DNA of 64,000 bases from Saccharicrinis fermentans DSM 9555 = JCM 21142 (GCF_000517085.1 NZ_KI912107.1:802398-866397); one strand, 5' to 3'; shown: positions 26,638 to 36,350, counted from the first letter of the stretch. Notes: generated from the sequence alone by a model not told the origin. Translations and numbers: made by a program.

Positions 26638-27961
26638 GCGATTTTTACAGTATTTACATGATTATTGTGTTTATATCTCTGGACAAAAGATCTTGGTGGC
26701 TTTAAGTGGAGGTGCCGATTCTGTTGCATTATTGCACCTTTTACATACAGCAAAAGTAGCTATTTGTGCAGCGCATTGTAATTTTAATTTGCGTGGAGAT
26801 GAATCTGATGGAGATGAGCAATACGTGGTGGATTTGTGTGCCTCTCTTGGTGTGACCCTCTATCAAAGATCATTTGATACGACTGAGTTTGCTACTGAAA
26901 AAGGAATCTCCATTGAAATGGCAGCTAGGGATCTTCGTTATGCATGGTTTCATGACTTGTTGAAGACCGAGCGTCTTGATTGGATCGCTACAGGGCACCA
27001 TAAGGATGATAGTATTGAAACCTTTTTTTTAAACTTAGCTAGGGGAACGGGTATTAAGGGACTGGTGGGCATGAAGCCGCTTCGAGGTCGGCTTATTCGT
27101 CCCTTGTTAGCGTTTTCTCGTGGTGAAATAGAGGATTATTGTGCTGTTCATAAATTGAATTACCGTACAGATTCTTCTAATCTGGAGTCTGTTTATTTAC
27201 GTAATAAAGTGAGACATCAGATACTTCCCTTGTTTCGGGAGCTAAATCCATCTTTTATGGATACCATGCAAAGCAATATGAAGCATATGGAGCAGGTCAG
27301 TCGTTTTTTTCAGGATTCAGTGAAAGAACTGACAAAGGAAGTGGTGGTTGAACAGGATGGTCAGCTACTCATATCTTTACAGCATGTTGATCGTTTTGTC
27401 GATAAACACTTGGTGTTATTTGAAATATTACAACCCTATGGTTTTAATGGTTCTGTTATTCAGGAGCTGGTAGAATGCATTGAAAACCAAGTCTCGGGCA
27501 AGCAGTTTTATGCCCCTTCATATAGGCTCATAAAGGATCGTTTTAATATTATTCTTTTGCCCCATGCCGAAAAACAACAGGACGATATTTTTTATATTGA
27601 GGTAGATCAATATGAATTGAAGCAGCCTGTCAAATTGAATATTGCTTCGGGTATTGATGCGCAGGGCTATCGTATTGATACGCGTGCGGAAGTGGCTCAA
27701 TTGGATGAAGATTTACTGAATTATCCACTGACTTTGCGAAAATGGCGACATGGTGATCAGTTTCGACCATTGGGGATGAAAAACTTTAAAAAGTTGAGTG
27801 ATTTCTTTATTGATGAGAAATTTTCCTTGAAAGACAAGGAGGATACCTGGCTTTTGTTTTCGGGTGATGATATCATATGGGTGGTTGGACATCGATGTGA
27901 TGATAGGTATAAAATTACCCATAGAACCCAGCATATCACAAAGATTCATTACCAGCGTTGA
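26630..27961 (+). CDS. tilS: tRNA(Ile)-lysidine synthase
   Basis: Adds lysine to C34 of the CAU-anticodon tRNA-Ile so that it reads AUA; an essential function. The 443-residue protein has the PP-loop LVALSGGADSVALLHLL near residue 23, the ATGHHKDDSIETFFLNL segment, the substrate domain around 215-330, and a C-terminal TilS domain with TLRKWRHGDQFRPLGM. It begins within the end of pabB (8-base overlap), suggesting translational coupling, and its last 26 bases overlap the 3' end of mnmA on the other strand. Confidence 0.94.
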   Translation: MNERFLQYLHDYCVYISGQKILVALSGGADSVALLHLLHTAKVAICAAHCNFNLRGDESDGDEQYVVDLCASLGVTLYQRSFDTTEFATEKGISIEMAARDLRYAWFHDLLKTERLDWIATGHHKDDSIETFFLNLARGTGIKGLVGMKPLRGRLIRPLLAFSRGEIEDYCAVHKLNYRTDSSNLESVYLRNKVRHQILPLFRELNPSFMDTMQSNMKHMEQVSRFFQDSVKELTKEVVVEQDGQLLISLQHVDRFVDKHLVLFEILQPYGFNGSVIQELVECIENQVSGKQFYAPSYRLIKDRFNIILLPHAEKQQDDIFYIEVDQYELKQPVKLNIASGIDAQGYRIDTRAEVAQLDEDLLNYPLTLRKWRHGDQFRPLGMKNFKKLSDFFIDEKFSLKDKEDTWLLFSGDDIIWVVGHRCDDRYKITHRTQHITKIHYQR

Positions 27962-29033
27962 ATTCCATATTGTCTACAATGCCGCCGCCAACCACTATGT
28001 TATCTTGGTAAAAAACAATAGACTGACCAGGAGTCAAAGCCCATACAGGGTTGCTAAAGTGTATATGTAGCTCCTTATCTATCAGTTCAATAGTGCCTGG
28101 AGTAGGAGGGACGGCATCCAAGCCTCGGATTCTCAAATCCACCTGTTGTGGGCCTTGAAGAAAGCTTGGATTACTCGTCAGATATGTGTGTATCATTAAA
28201 TGTTTGGTGAATAAGGTGTTTTTAGGAGCGGTGATTAACCTATTGTTTGCGGCATCTATTTTTGCCACATATTCTCCATGGTCGGCCTGCAGATTGATGC
28301 CCCTTTTTTGACCTATGGTATAGTACGGGAAACCATCGTGAGTCCCTATTTTATTGCCTGTGCTATTCCAAACTTCGCCATTTTTTAATTTGTTTTTTAA
28401 TTCAGGTCTCATGTCATTGATGTATGATCTGTAATCCTGTCCCTGCAGAAAACAGACGCCCATACTTTCTCTCTTTTTGACGATAGATTGAAATCCGAGT
28501 TTGGCGGCCTTGTCTTTTACTTCACTTTTTAAAAATGATCCCAGAGGGAAAATGCATCTGGATAAGATGCTTTGGGGGAGATTCCATAAAAAGTAAGATT
28601 GGTCTTTAGAAGGATCTTTACCTTTCTGAATATGATAAAACCCTTCTTTTTCAGTAATGTTCACATAATGTCCGGTAGATATTTTTGTACACTGAAGACG
28701 TTGTGACTCTTCCAGTAGTAATTTCCACTTAATGGTTTCATTGCATCTTATACAAGGATTGGGGGTTCGACCTTTTAGGTATTCATCCACGAAATAATCG
28801 ATCACTTCCTTTTTAAATTGATTGTACACATCTAAAACATGGTGTTCTATATTGAGTTGGGCTGCTAATGTCTGCGCTTCGGCAATGAATTGAGGTGTAT
28901 GGTCTGTTAAAGAATTTGATATGGTGTTAAATGTGATTCCAATAACTTCATAACCCATATTTTGCAAATACCAGGCCGACATTGAACTATCGATGCCTCC
29001 ACTCATTCCCAGCAATACTTTTTCTTTTTTCAT
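27936..29033 (-). CDS. mnmA: tRNA-uridine 2-sulfurtransferase MnmA
   Basis: Makes 2-thiouridine at position 34 of tRNA for Lys, Glu and Gln. The 365-residue protein has PP-loop LLGMSGGIDSSMSAW at the N-terminus, the first catalytic Cys in GRTPNPCIRCNETIKW, the second in SMGVCFLQG, and a C-terminal beta-barrel ending in VWALTPGQSIVFYQ and VVGGGIV. Start 29033 (MKKEKVLLGMSGG) is preferred to an ATG two codons upstream. Its 3' end overlaps the 3' end of tilS by 26 bases. The predicted promoter is at 29165-29172. Confidence 0.94.
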   Translation of the reverse strand: MKKEKVLLGMSGGIDSSMSAWYLQNMGYEVIGITFNTISNSLTDHTPQFIAEAQTLAAQLNIEHHVLDVYNQFKKEVIDYFVDEYLKGRTPNPCIRCNETIKWKLLLEESQRLQCTKISTGHYVNITEKEGFYHIQKGKDPSKDQSYFLWNLPQSILSRCIFPLGSFLKSEVKDKAAKLGFQSIVKKRESMGVCFLQGQDYRSYINDMRPELKNKLKNGEVWNSTGNKIGTHDGFPYYTIGQKRGINLQADHGEYVAKIDAANNRLITAPKNTLFTKHLMIHTYLTSNPSFLQGPQQVDLRIRGLDAVPPTPGTIELIDKELHIHFSNPVWALTPGQSIVFYQDNIVVGGGIVDNMEFNAGNESL

Positions 29034-29164
29034 GATCAATTTATCTGTCTACGGCACCATAGGATGCAATCAGTCTATTATTTTTTACCCAAACTCTATT
29101 TATGATTAAAATAGATGATTGTATGAATTGTACTTATAAAATATATGCTATCATTGTATGACTG

Positions 29165-29172
29165 CAAAAATA
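29165..29172 (-). promoter_or_regulatory. Predicted -7 box for mnmA
   Basis: Reads TATTTTTG on the minus strand, matching TAnnTTTG, 131 bases before the mnmA start. Confidence 0.45.
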
Positions 29173-29228
29173 TAAATATATACTAAAGTGTACTATTTAA
29201 CCTGAGCGATTCATAAATTATCTATTTT

Positions 29229-29246
29229 GACCATTGAAGGATAAAT
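29229..29246 (+). repeat. Short fragment of the dispersed repeat
   Basis: GACCATTGAAGGATAAAT differs by one base from the block GACCATTGAAAGATAAAT in the units at 44547-44727. The rest of the unit is not clearly present. Confidence 0.4.
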
Positions 29247-29431
29247 CAGGTTAATACAGCAGTTGTGAAAGATATTTTGATGGTTATGCATAAAAAATAT
29301 CTCTTATTTTAATATTTTTATGAGTTTATAATTTTTCTTTCAATGACCATGTTAAAATGGCTACAAAGACATTTCTCTACGAGAGATATATTTTATCATG
29401 GCTTTTTATTTTAACATAAAAGTAGTTTAAT

Positions 29432-30220
29432 ATGCTTCGAAATATAGTATTAATTGGTTCCGGTAAGTTAGCTACCCAGCTGGGTAGTAGTCTGGTGAAA
29501 AAGGGATTTAACATTCGTCAGGTTTTTAGCCGTACGCATTGTAATGCAGAGGAACTGGCAGAGCGTTTAAATGCATATGCAACCGATCGTTTGTCGGAGA
29601 TTCAGTTGGATGCCGATTTGTATATTATAGCGCTTACTGATGCGGCTATAGAAACTACGATTGAGCAGATGCCCAAAGTAAATGGTATTGTGGTACACAC
29701 TGCGGGCTCGCTGGCTATGGATATGCTGGGTTCTTTTGAAAATTATGGAATTTTTTATCCCTTTCAAACCTTTAGTAAGGAGCGAGAGGTTGATTTTAGT
29801 GAGATTCCTATTCTTATTGAGGCCAATGGGGAACTGGTATGCAAAAAACTGGAAAGTTTTGCGAAAGCCATTTCCCAGACGGTGATGGTTTGTGATTCCA
29901 ATCAGCGTCAACAAATTCATCTGGCAGCCGTATTTGCCTGTAATTTTTCAAATCATATGTATGTGATTGCGGAGAGTATACTTAAAAAGTACGATATTAG
30001 CTTTGATGTCTTGAAACCTTTGATCAAGGAAACGGCTCTTAAAACCGAATTTCTTTCGCCTGTTAAAGCCCAAACAGGGCCGGCTATAAGGGGGGATAAG
30101 AATGTGATAGATAAGCATTTGTCGATGCTTGGGGGTGATGAGGAGTTGGCAGAGTTATATAGCAAGCTGACCCAGCGTATAGAGGTATTGGGAGCCCGGG
30201 GAAAGCTATTGGATGAATAA
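29432..30220 (+). CDS. Rossmann-fold protein with DUF2520 domain
   Basis: A 262-residue predicted NAD(P)-dependent dehydrogenase-like protein. The N-terminal Rossmann motif is NIVLIGSGKLATQLGSSL, followed by ALTDAAIETTIEQMP and VVHTAGSLAMDML; the C-terminal helical domain (about 125-255), with a His/Asn-containing segment around AAVFACNFSNHMYVIAE, fits DUF2520. The exact reaction is not known. In many Bacteroidota this gene sits beside kdsC and maf; here it is next to that group but separated by the S46 peptidase gene and in the opposite direction. Confidence 0.85.
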   Translation: MLRNIVLIGSGKLATQLGSSLVKKGFNIRQVFSRTHCNAEELAERLNAYATDRLSEIQLDADLYIIALTDAAIETTIEQMPKVNGIVVHTAGSLAMDMLGSFENYGIFYPFQTFSKEREVDFSEIPILIEANGELVCKKLESFAKAISQTVMVCDSNQRQQIHLAAVFACNFSNHMYVIAESILKKYDISFDVLKPLIKETALKTEFLSPVKAQTGPAIRGDKNVIDKHLSMLGGDEELAELYSKLTQRIEVLGARGKLLDE

Positions 30221-30225
30221 TATGC

Positions 30226-30270
30226 AAAAGAAAGGAGCCGGCTTACATATGAAACCGACTCCTTTCTTTT
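30226..30270. terminator. Bidirectional terminator between DUF2520 gene and S46 peptidase gene
   Basis: AAAAGAAAGGAG (30226-30237) pairs with CTCCTTTCTTTT (30259-30270); inner bases extend the stem with mismatches. It serves both convergent genes. Confidence 0.85.
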
Positions 30271-30286
30271 TACCTTCCTTCAATAT

Positions 30287-32437
30287 CTATTTAACCAAGG
30301 TCATTTCGTCTATAAGGTAGCTTGCACCTGCGAATTTATCTATCAGAAAGAGTACATACCTGATGTCCAGTGTAATGTTTCTGCATTGTTCCGGATTAAA
30401 CATTAAGTCGCTCATAACCCCTTCCCAGGCACGGTCGAAGTTTATGCCAATTAGTTCTCCGTTAGCATTTACCACCGGACTCCCAGAGTTACCACCTGTT
30501 GTATGATTTGTAGCAACAAAACAAACAGGGACTGTTCCCTGAGATTCATACTGGCCAAAGTCTTTTTTTTCATAAAGATCTTTTAATTTTTGGGGGACGC
30601 GGTAATCGTAAATATTGGGGTTGTCTTTTTCAATAATACCATTCAATGTAGTATGGTTTTTAAAAATAACACCATCCTTGGGAGCATAGCCTTTAACCTT
30701 TCCATAGGATACTCTTAGGGTAAAGTTGGCATCAGGGTAGAAAGTTGTATCTGGTTGAAACTTCATCTGTGCGGCCATGTACTTGCGATTGAGCTCTTCT
30801 ATTTTTGCAGACAAGGCATTGTAGTTATCTAAAATTTTTAGTTTGTAAGCATCATAAAAGCTGTGATAAAGTATATAAGCCGGATCTTTTTCTAGTTTTT
30901 TGATGTCTTTGGCTGAGAAGTTCTTTGCAAATGAAAGGCTCGCTTGGGGGTCTGCAAATATTGTTTTAGCAAATAAATGATCTACAAACTTAGAGATATT
31001 ACCCTTGTACTTTTTGTTGATTCGTGTGTATATTTCCGGGTGAAACTGTGGATCTATTCTTTCCTTGAACATGGATAGAATGGTTACTGTCATCTCTTTA
31101 TCTATAGGTTGATGGTAATCTTTATAAAATGAAGTCAGCTTTTTTTCTAGATCTGTTTTGATTCGTTTTATTTGTTCCAAGTCTAGCGTGTCTTTTTTGT
31201 ATGCATTTTTCAGTTGATAAAAATTACGTGATGTTTGAACTGCTTCCATCCCGTTTCTGAAAATGGCTTCTGTGATATAGCTATAAGCCAGGCGATAATC
31301 TCCATATGTTTGGTAGCTTGCTCGATACTCATTCAGCAGGTTTGCATATTGCTTGCTGTTCTCATTGGCCCAGCGTTGAAAATGCGTTTCAAAATTTTCT
31401 TTTTTATCAATGGCATTCAGTTTATCCAGTCCTTTTATTTCTCCAATCCATCTTTTCCATGAGTTAGAAATGCTTGCGGCTTTGGAGGCGTATTGAATTC
31501 TGACAGCCGGATCTTTTATCTGATATTTTTTTATAATGTCTAGTTTCTTAGTGCGGATGTCAATCAGTTCAGGATTAACTTTTTCGGTAATCATCTTCAG
31601 ATGATACGAAGGAGCATATTCTTCGGTGGTGCCAGGATAACCAAATACCATGGTGAAATCACCTTCTTTAACTCCTTTTAATGAGATAGGAAAGTGTTTC
31701 AACGGTTTGTAAGGTACATTGTCTTTAGAATAAGCAGCGGGGTTATTGTCTTTATCTGCATATATCCTGAACAAAGAAAAATCACCTGTATGACGCGGCC
31801 ACATCCAGTTGTCTGTATCTCCACCAAATTTGCCAATAGCCGAAGGAGGTGCACCTACCAAACGAATATCGTTGTATACTTCATTGACCGATAAAAAATA
31901 TTGATTGCCATGAAAGAAGGGCTTTATATTGGCTTTGTAATGGGTTCCTTCGGTGGCTTTTTTAATGAGGGCGTCTATGTTTTTTTGAATGGTATCTGTT
32001 CTGCCTTCCATATCGTCGGTAACACCTCTTAATACCTGCCCTGTAACATCTTCTATTCTCTTTAAGAAAGTAACGGATAGGTTGTCGTTGGTTAGTTCTT
32101 GCGAACGGTCTTTGGCCCAGAATCCCTCAGTAAGGTAATCGTTTTCAATGCTGCTGTGTTTTTGAATGGCATCGAAACCACAATGGTGATTGGTGATGAT
32201 GAGTCCTTGGTCAGAGATGAGTTCGCCTGTGCAACCGCGTCCGAATATAATCACTGCATCTTTCATGCAGGCCTGATTGACACTATAGATATCTTCAGCA
32301 GTGAGTTTAAATCCCATTTGCTGCATTTCTTCCATATTGTATTTTTCAAGTAAAATAGGAATCCACATTCCTTCCTTGGCTTGTACCGAAAGGCTAAATA
32401 TAACCGATGCGATCAGTAAAGTAATAATTTTCCTCAT
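30287..32437 (-). CDS. S46 family dipeptidyl-peptidase, probably DPP11 type
   Basis: A periplasmic serine peptidase of 716 residues that cuts dipeptides from the N-terminus of oligopeptides. It has a signal peptide (cleavage after VQA) and the S46 triad: His in ITNHHCGFDAIQ, Asp in MWPRHTGDFSLFR, Ser in TGGNSGSPVV. In this family the residue 18 places after the catalytic Ser sets specificity: Gly in DPP7 (hydrophobic P1) and Arg in DPP11 (Asp/Glu P1). Here it is Arg (in INFDRAWEG), so DPP11 is predicted. It is 42 bases downstream of maf and may be the last gene of kdsC-ubiA-maf. Confidence 0.92.
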   Translation of the reverse strand: MRKIITLLIASVIFSLSVQAKEGMWIPILLEKYNMEEMQQMGFKLTAEDIYSVNQACMKDAVIIFGRGCTGELISDQGLIITNHHCGFDAIQKHSSIENDYLTEGFWAKDRSQELTNDNLSVTFLKRIEDVTGQVLRGVTDDMEGRTDTIQKNIDALIKKATEGTHYKANIKPFFHGNQYFLSVNEVYNDIRLVGAPPSAIGKFGGDTDNWMWPRHTGDFSLFRIYADKDNNPAAYSKDNVPYKPLKHFPISLKGVKEGDFTMVFGYPGTTEEYAPSYHLKMITEKVNPELIDIRTKKLDIIKKYQIKDPAVRIQYASKAASISNSWKRWIGEIKGLDKLNAIDKKENFETHFQRWANENSKQYANLLNEYRASYQTYGDYRLAYSYITEAIFRNGMEAVQTSRNFYQLKNAYKKDTLDLEQIKRIKTDLEKKLTSFYKDYHQPIDKEMTVTILSMFKERIDPQFHPEIYTRINKKYKGNISKFVDHLFAKTIFADPQASLSFAKNFSAKDIKKLEKDPAYILYHSFYDAYKLKILDNYNALSAKIEELNRKYMAAQMKFQPDTTFYPDANFTLRVSYGKVKGYAPKDGVIFKNHTTLNGIIEKDNPNIYDYRVPQKLKDLYEKKDFGQYESQGTVPVCFVATNHTTGGNSGSPVVNANGELIGINFDRAWEGVMSDLMFNPEQCRNITLDIRYVLFLIDKFAGASYLIDEMTLVK

Positions 32438-32479
32438 GTGTTTTATTAATATTATGAATGTGAGAATATATGCTGTCGA

Positions 32480-33064
32480 CTAAAAATGGTATAATTCTGT
32501 GTACAATCGTTGAACAGGTAGTCCCATCACATTAAAATATGAACCTTCTATCTTTTCAATGCCAATCATTCCGATCCATTCTTGAATGCCATAGCCTCCT
32601 GCTTTGTCAAATGGTTTATATTGATCTATATATGATACTATTTCGTCTTGTTGGAGTGCCTTAAAATATACCTTTGTAGCTACCGTAAATGATTTTGTTT
32701 TGTGAGCGCTGGTAAGTGTTACTCCTGTGATTACTTCATGAACCTGGTCAGAGAGTTTTTGGAGCATGGCTATTGCGAGGTCTCTGTCAGTGGGTTTGCC
32801 AAGAATTTCTTGTCCTAAACAGACGATGGTGTCTGATGTTATCACCAACTTGTTGGTATTTTGAATCTCTTGCTTAAATGGATCGGCTTTTAGTTGGGAA
32901 AGGTAAAGAGCTACTTCATGATTGTCTAAACCTGGTGGATAAATTTCTGCTATGTTTTTGTTTTCAATGGAGAAATCTATTCCTAACTCCTTTAAAAGCT
33001 GCGAGCGGCGGGGAGATTTGGAAGCCAGGATTATTTGGTATTTCTTAAGATGATTCTGAAGCAT
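32480..33064 (-). CDS. maf: Maf family nucleoside triphosphate pyrophosphatase
   Basis: House-cleaning enzyme that hydrolyses non-canonical or TTP/UTP-type nucleotides; 194 residues, full length. Motifs: IILASKSPRRSQLLKELG at the N-terminus, SDTIVCLGQEILGKPTD in the middle, KAGGYGIQEW and a final GSYFNVMGLPVQRL. It starts 13 bases after the prenyltransferase gene. Confidence 0.93.
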   Translation of the reverse strand: MLQNHLKKYQIILASKSPRRSQLLKELGIDFSIENKNIAEIYPPGLDNHEVALYLSQLKADPFKQEIQNTNKLVITSDTIVCLGQEILGKPTDRDLAIAMLQKLSDQVHEVITGVTLTSAHKTKSFTVATKVYFKALQQDEIVSYIDQYKPFDKAGGYGIQEWIGMIGIEKIEGSYFNVMGLPVQRLYTELYHF

Positions 33065-33077
33065 ACTAGAGATGGTA

Positions 33078-34022
33078 TTAAAATAATTGTCCCGCTATTA
33101 GAATAAATAAAATTCCAAACAGCATTATTAATTTATAAAAGGTATTTAAGCGATGGTATGCCTTGGGAGTAGAACTTTTGTATAACAAGTACATGGATAG
33201 TATAAATGGAATTGTTATCAGAAGTATGATATACCAAAGTGTAATCACTGAGCTGTTTAATATGTTGAAGGAAAAATATAAAGCCCAAATAGACAGGAGA
33301 GTACAGCAGGTTAATATGCTTACAAATATTTTGGAAAACTTCATTCCTATTTCAATGGGTAAGGTTCTGCACCCTCCTTGCTCGTCTCCCAATACATCTT
33401 CCATGTCTTTTACAATCTCCCGGATAAGGGTAGTCACAAAAGCAAAAAAAGCAAAACCTAAGGTCCAGAACCATGCAGTGGAACAAGCCTCACTATTGAT
33501 GATGGGAGCGCCATGAACACGAACCAACATCGCAAATTCCAATGAAACAACTACGATGGTAACCAAGGCTGTTAGCCCTGCAACAATCATGTTGCCAATG
33601 AATCCTTGTTTCTTGAAGGTGGTGGAATAATACCAAAGGAACACAGGTATGAGTAAAAACATGAGTGCCCAGGTTTCTTTGCGTGCTATATAGGAAATAA
33701 AAAGACCAACGAATACTCCTATGAAAGAGAGTATCACGTGAAAAAACATGGCCGCACGTCTTTGTAGCCCATTGTCAATGACCATTTTTTCGGGGCGGTT
33801 GATGCGGTCTATTTTTATGTCAAAATAGTCGTTGATAACATAACCTGATGCTGCCATACAAACAGAGGCCAATACCAATAATCCAAATCTAAAATGCGAC
33901 AAGACAGGGTGATAGCCGAAGTGTGCTAGGATTGGTATGATGAGCCCATATCTGATGAGGCACTGTAATAGTATTATTATCAGTAGATTGGGTAGACGTA
34001 CTAAACGTAGTAATGATGTCAT
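33078..34022 (-). CDS. UbiA-family prenyltransferase (geranylgeranylglycerol-phosphate synthase-like)
   Basis: An integral membrane prenyltransferase of 314 residues with about eight or nine helices. The two Asp-rich motifs that bind prenyl diphosphate and magnesium are NDYFDIKIDRINRP (about 65) and DMEDVLGDEQGG (about 215). Its place between kdsC and maf matches Bacteroidota genes annotated as geranylgeranylglycerol-phosphate geranylgeranyltransferase, but substrate cannot be read from the sequence. Spacing to neighbours is 9 and 13 bases, so it is in one operon. Confidence 0.88.
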   Translation of the reverse strand: MTSLLRLVRLPNLLIIILLQCLIRYGLIIPILAHFGYHPVLSHFRFGLLVLASVCMAASGYVINDYFDIKIDRINRPEKMVIDNGLQRRAAMFFHVILSFIGVFVGLFISYIARKETWALMFLLIPVFLWYYSTTFKKQGFIGNMIVAGLTALVTIVVVSLEFAMLVRVHGAPIINSEACSTAWFWTLGFAFFAFVTTLIREIVKDMEDVLGDEQGGCRTLPIEIGMKFSKIFVSILTCCTLLSIWALYFSFNILNSSVITLWYIILLITIPFILSMYLLYKSSTPKAYHRLNTFYKLIMLFGILFILIAGQLF

Positions 34023-34031
34023 AATTTATTT

Positions 34032-34547
34032 TTACCAAGAATGATCTAATCCCCACTTTCCATGCGCGCGCAATACTTGTTCAATAACATCGCGGGCACA
34101 ACCTTCGCCTCCGTTTTTGTGACTTATATATTTACATAAGGACTTGACCTCTTCCACTGCATCGGCTGGACAAACAGGAACACCTACAGTATCCATTACC
34201 GGGTAGTCGGGTAAATCATCACCCATGTACATGACCTCTGCGGGTTTGAGGTTTCTTTTTGTAATCCAGTCTTCAAAAGGAGGTATCTTAAATGATGCAC
34301 TCATATAAATATCATCAATACCTAATAGCTGATAACGCTTTTTCACAGCTTCGGTATTGCCACCGGTAATGATAGCGATAGGATAGCCTAATTTTATGGC
34401 TAGCTGTAAAGCATAACCATCTTTAATATTTACCGTTCGCATAGGTACACCTTCGGAGTCCATCGGTATGATCTGTGCCGACAAAACACCATCCACATCG
34501 AAGGCAAAAGCTTTTACCTTCATTAAATCTTCTTTAAAATTGCTCAT
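34032..34547 (-). CDS. kdsC: 3-deoxy-D-manno-octulosonate 8-phosphate phosphatase (KdsC-like HAD)
   Basis: A small HAD phosphatase of 171 residues, without a cap domain, predicted to release Kdo from Kdo-8-phosphate for lipopolysaccharide. Motif I is FAFDVDGVLS, motif II IAIITGGNTEAVKKR, motif III Lys region around AEVMY and motif IV MGDDLPDYPVM. Start 34547 (MSNFKEDLMKVKAF) was chosen; an ATG 12 codons upstream is unlikely and one 8 codons downstream is possible. First gene of a leftward operon, divergent from guaB. Confidence 0.88.
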   Translation of the reverse strand: MSNFKEDLMKVKAFAFDVDGVLSAQIIPMDSEGVPMRTVNIKDGYALQLAIKLGYPIAIITGGNTEAVKKRYQLLGIDDIYMSASFKIPPFEDWITKRNLKPAEVMYMGDDLPDYPVMDTVGVPVCPADAVEEVKSLCKYISHKNGGEGCARDVIEQVLRAHGKWGLDHSW

Positions 34548-34764
34548 GTACAATGTAATTTGCTGCGAATTTACAAAATACAAATCACTTAGTTGAATGT
34601 TGAAACTTGAAAGTTTGGTGCTTTTTTAGGCAGCATGTGGATTTTGCTGTTTTATTTTTGTACATCTCTTATTGCAGAAGGGTATTTGAGCACTTTGAAA
34701 TGGAGTAATACCTGAGGTAAAAGGTGATTTTTGGGGAAATGGTGGATTATAGAAAAAAAATGTA

Positions 34765-34772
34765 TATTTTTG
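34765..34772 (+). promoter_or_regulatory. Predicted -7 box for guaB
   Basis: TATTTTTG matches TAnnTTTG and ends 23 bases before the chosen guaB start. Its position supports the start at 34796 and argues against upstream ATG codons. Confidence 0.6.
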
Positions 34773-34795
34773 CGCAATTTTTCATTCGAACTACT

Positions 34796-36289
34796 ATGGC
34801 AAATATCTTCAACGAAGTATCAAGAACATTTAATGAGTACCTTATTATTCCTGGTTTAACTACCAAGGAGCATACACCTGACAAAGTTAATTTACGGACT
34901 CCTTTGGTCAAATTTAAAAAAGGTGAGGAGTCTGCAATCACATTGAACATTCCCTTTGTGTCATCTATTATGCAATCGGTATCAGATGATGGGATGGCGA
35001 AGGCATTGGCTAAAGAGGGTGGTTTATCCTTTATTTTCGGTTCTCAAGGTATCGAGGAACAGAGCAGAATGGTTAAGAGAGTGAAGGCGCATAAGGCTGG
35101 TTTTGTGGAGAGCAGGGCCAATCTTACTCCTGAACATACCTTAAAAGATGTCATTGAATTAAAGAAGAGAACAGGTTTTTCAACCATTGGAGTTACCGAA
35201 GATGGTTCTGCCACAGGGTCTTTTAAAGGATTGGTGACAGGTAGAGATTATAGACCAAGTCGCGATGACCACAACAGAAAGGTGAAAGAATTTATGACAC
35301 CCCTAAAGGATTTAATTTATGGGAAGAGTGGTGTTTCATTAAAAGAAGCCAATGATATTATTTGGGAGCATAAGCTTAATACATTGCCTATTTTAGATCA
35401 AGATAATAATTTGCAGTATTTTGTGTTCCGTAAGGATTATGATAGTCATAAAGAACATCCTAGAGAGTTATTGGATCAACATAAGAGATTATTGGTGGGA
35501 GCTGGAATTAATACACGTGATTATCAAGAAAGAGTGCCTGCTTTGGTAGAAGCTGGAGTTGATGTGGTTTGTATTGATTCTTCAGATGGTTATTCTGAAT
35601 GGCAGAAGGATACCATCGAATACATTAAAAGTAATTTTGCACACGTTCTTGTAGGTGCCGGAAATGTGGTGGATAGAGATGGTTTTATGTACCTGGCAGA
35701 AGCAGGTGCTGACTTTGTAAAAGTTGGTGTTGGCGGCGGTTCAATATGTATTACTCGTGAACAAAAGGGAATTGGTAGGGGACAGGCTACGGCACTTATT
35801 GAGGTGGCTGCCGCCAGAGATGAGTATTTCAAAAAGACAGGAGAGTATATTCCTATTTGTTCAGATGGAGGTATTGTACAGGATTATCATATGACACTGG
35901 CTCTGGCTATGGGGGCTGACTTTTTGATGATGGGTAGATATTTTGCTCGTTTTGATGAGAGTCCAACACGTAAATTATTAATAGGTGGTAATTATGTGAA
36001 GGAATATTGGGGCGAAGGTTCTAATAGAGCTCGTAACTGGCAACGATATGACATGGGTGGCAATGATAACCTGAAGTTTGAAGAAGGGGTAGATAGCTAT
36101 GTTCCTTATGCCGGAAAACTAAAAGACAATATTGAAATGACCATTGGTAAAATTAAATCTACCATGTGTAGCTGTGGTGTGGCATCCTTATTGGAGTTAA
36201 AATCGGATGCGAAACTTACATTGGTATCTTCAACAAGTATTATTGAAGGTGGTGCGCATGACGTAATAGTGAAAGAAACTAAGAATTAA
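34796..36289 (+). CDS. guaB: Inosine-5'-monophosphate dehydrogenase, Tritrichomonas-like type
   Basis: Oxidises IMP to XMP with NAD, the rate-limiting step to guanine nucleotides. The 497-residue protein has an (alpha/beta)8 barrel interrupted by two CBS domains (about 110-215). The catalytic Cys is in [18 protein letters not shown], the mobile flap Arg/Tyr in RARNWQRYD, and the IMP phosphate site in [21 protein letters not shown]. From memory these segments, together with NEYLIIPGL and VSSIMQSVS, are strikingly close to the IMPDH of the protist Tritrichomonas foetus rather than to the common bacterial GuaB. Start 34796 follows from this and from the promoter. Confidence 0.93.
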   Translation: MANIFNEVSRTFNEYLIIPGLTTKEHTPDKVNLRTPLVKFKKGEESAITLNIPFVSSIMQSVSDDGMAKALAKEGGLSFIFGSQGIEEQSRMVKRVKAHKAGFVESRANLTPEHTLKDVIELKKRTGFSTIGVTEDGSATGSFKGLVTGRDYRPSRDDHNRKVKEFMTPLKDLIYGKSGVSLKEANDIIWEHKLNTLPILDQDNNLQYFVFRKDYDSHKEHPRELLDQHKRLLVGAGINTRDYQERVPALVEAGVDVVCIDSSDGYSEWQKDTIEYIKSNFAHVLVGAGNVVDRDGFMYLAEAGADFVKVGVGGGSICITREQKGIGRGQATALIEVAAARDEYFKKTGEYIPICSDGGIVQDYHMTLALAMGADFLMMGRYFARFDESPTRKLLIGGNYVKEYWGEGSNRARNWQRYDMGGNDNLKFEEGVDSYVPYAGKLKDNIEMTIGKIKSTMCSCGVASLLELKSDAKLTLVSSTSIIEGGAHDVIVKETKN

Positions 36290-36314
36290 AGTTTTTGTTC
36301 ATCGTATTTAAATG

Positions 36315-36350
36315 TCCCTTTGTTGTGTTAGCAGCAAAGGGATATTTTTT
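36315..36350 (+). terminator. Terminator of guaB
   Basis: TCCCTTTG (36315-36322) pairs with CAAAGGGA (36335-36342), then a T-run. Confidence 0.82.

Larger units (their letters stand above)
29034..29431. other. Divergent gap between mnmA and DUF2520 gene
   Basis: About 400 AT-rich bases with no supported gene. It holds the mnmA -7 box, and two short blocks related to the dispersed repeat: GACCATTGAAGGATAAAT near 29229 and, inverted, TTTCTTTCAATGACCATG near 29335. Confidence 0.5.
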
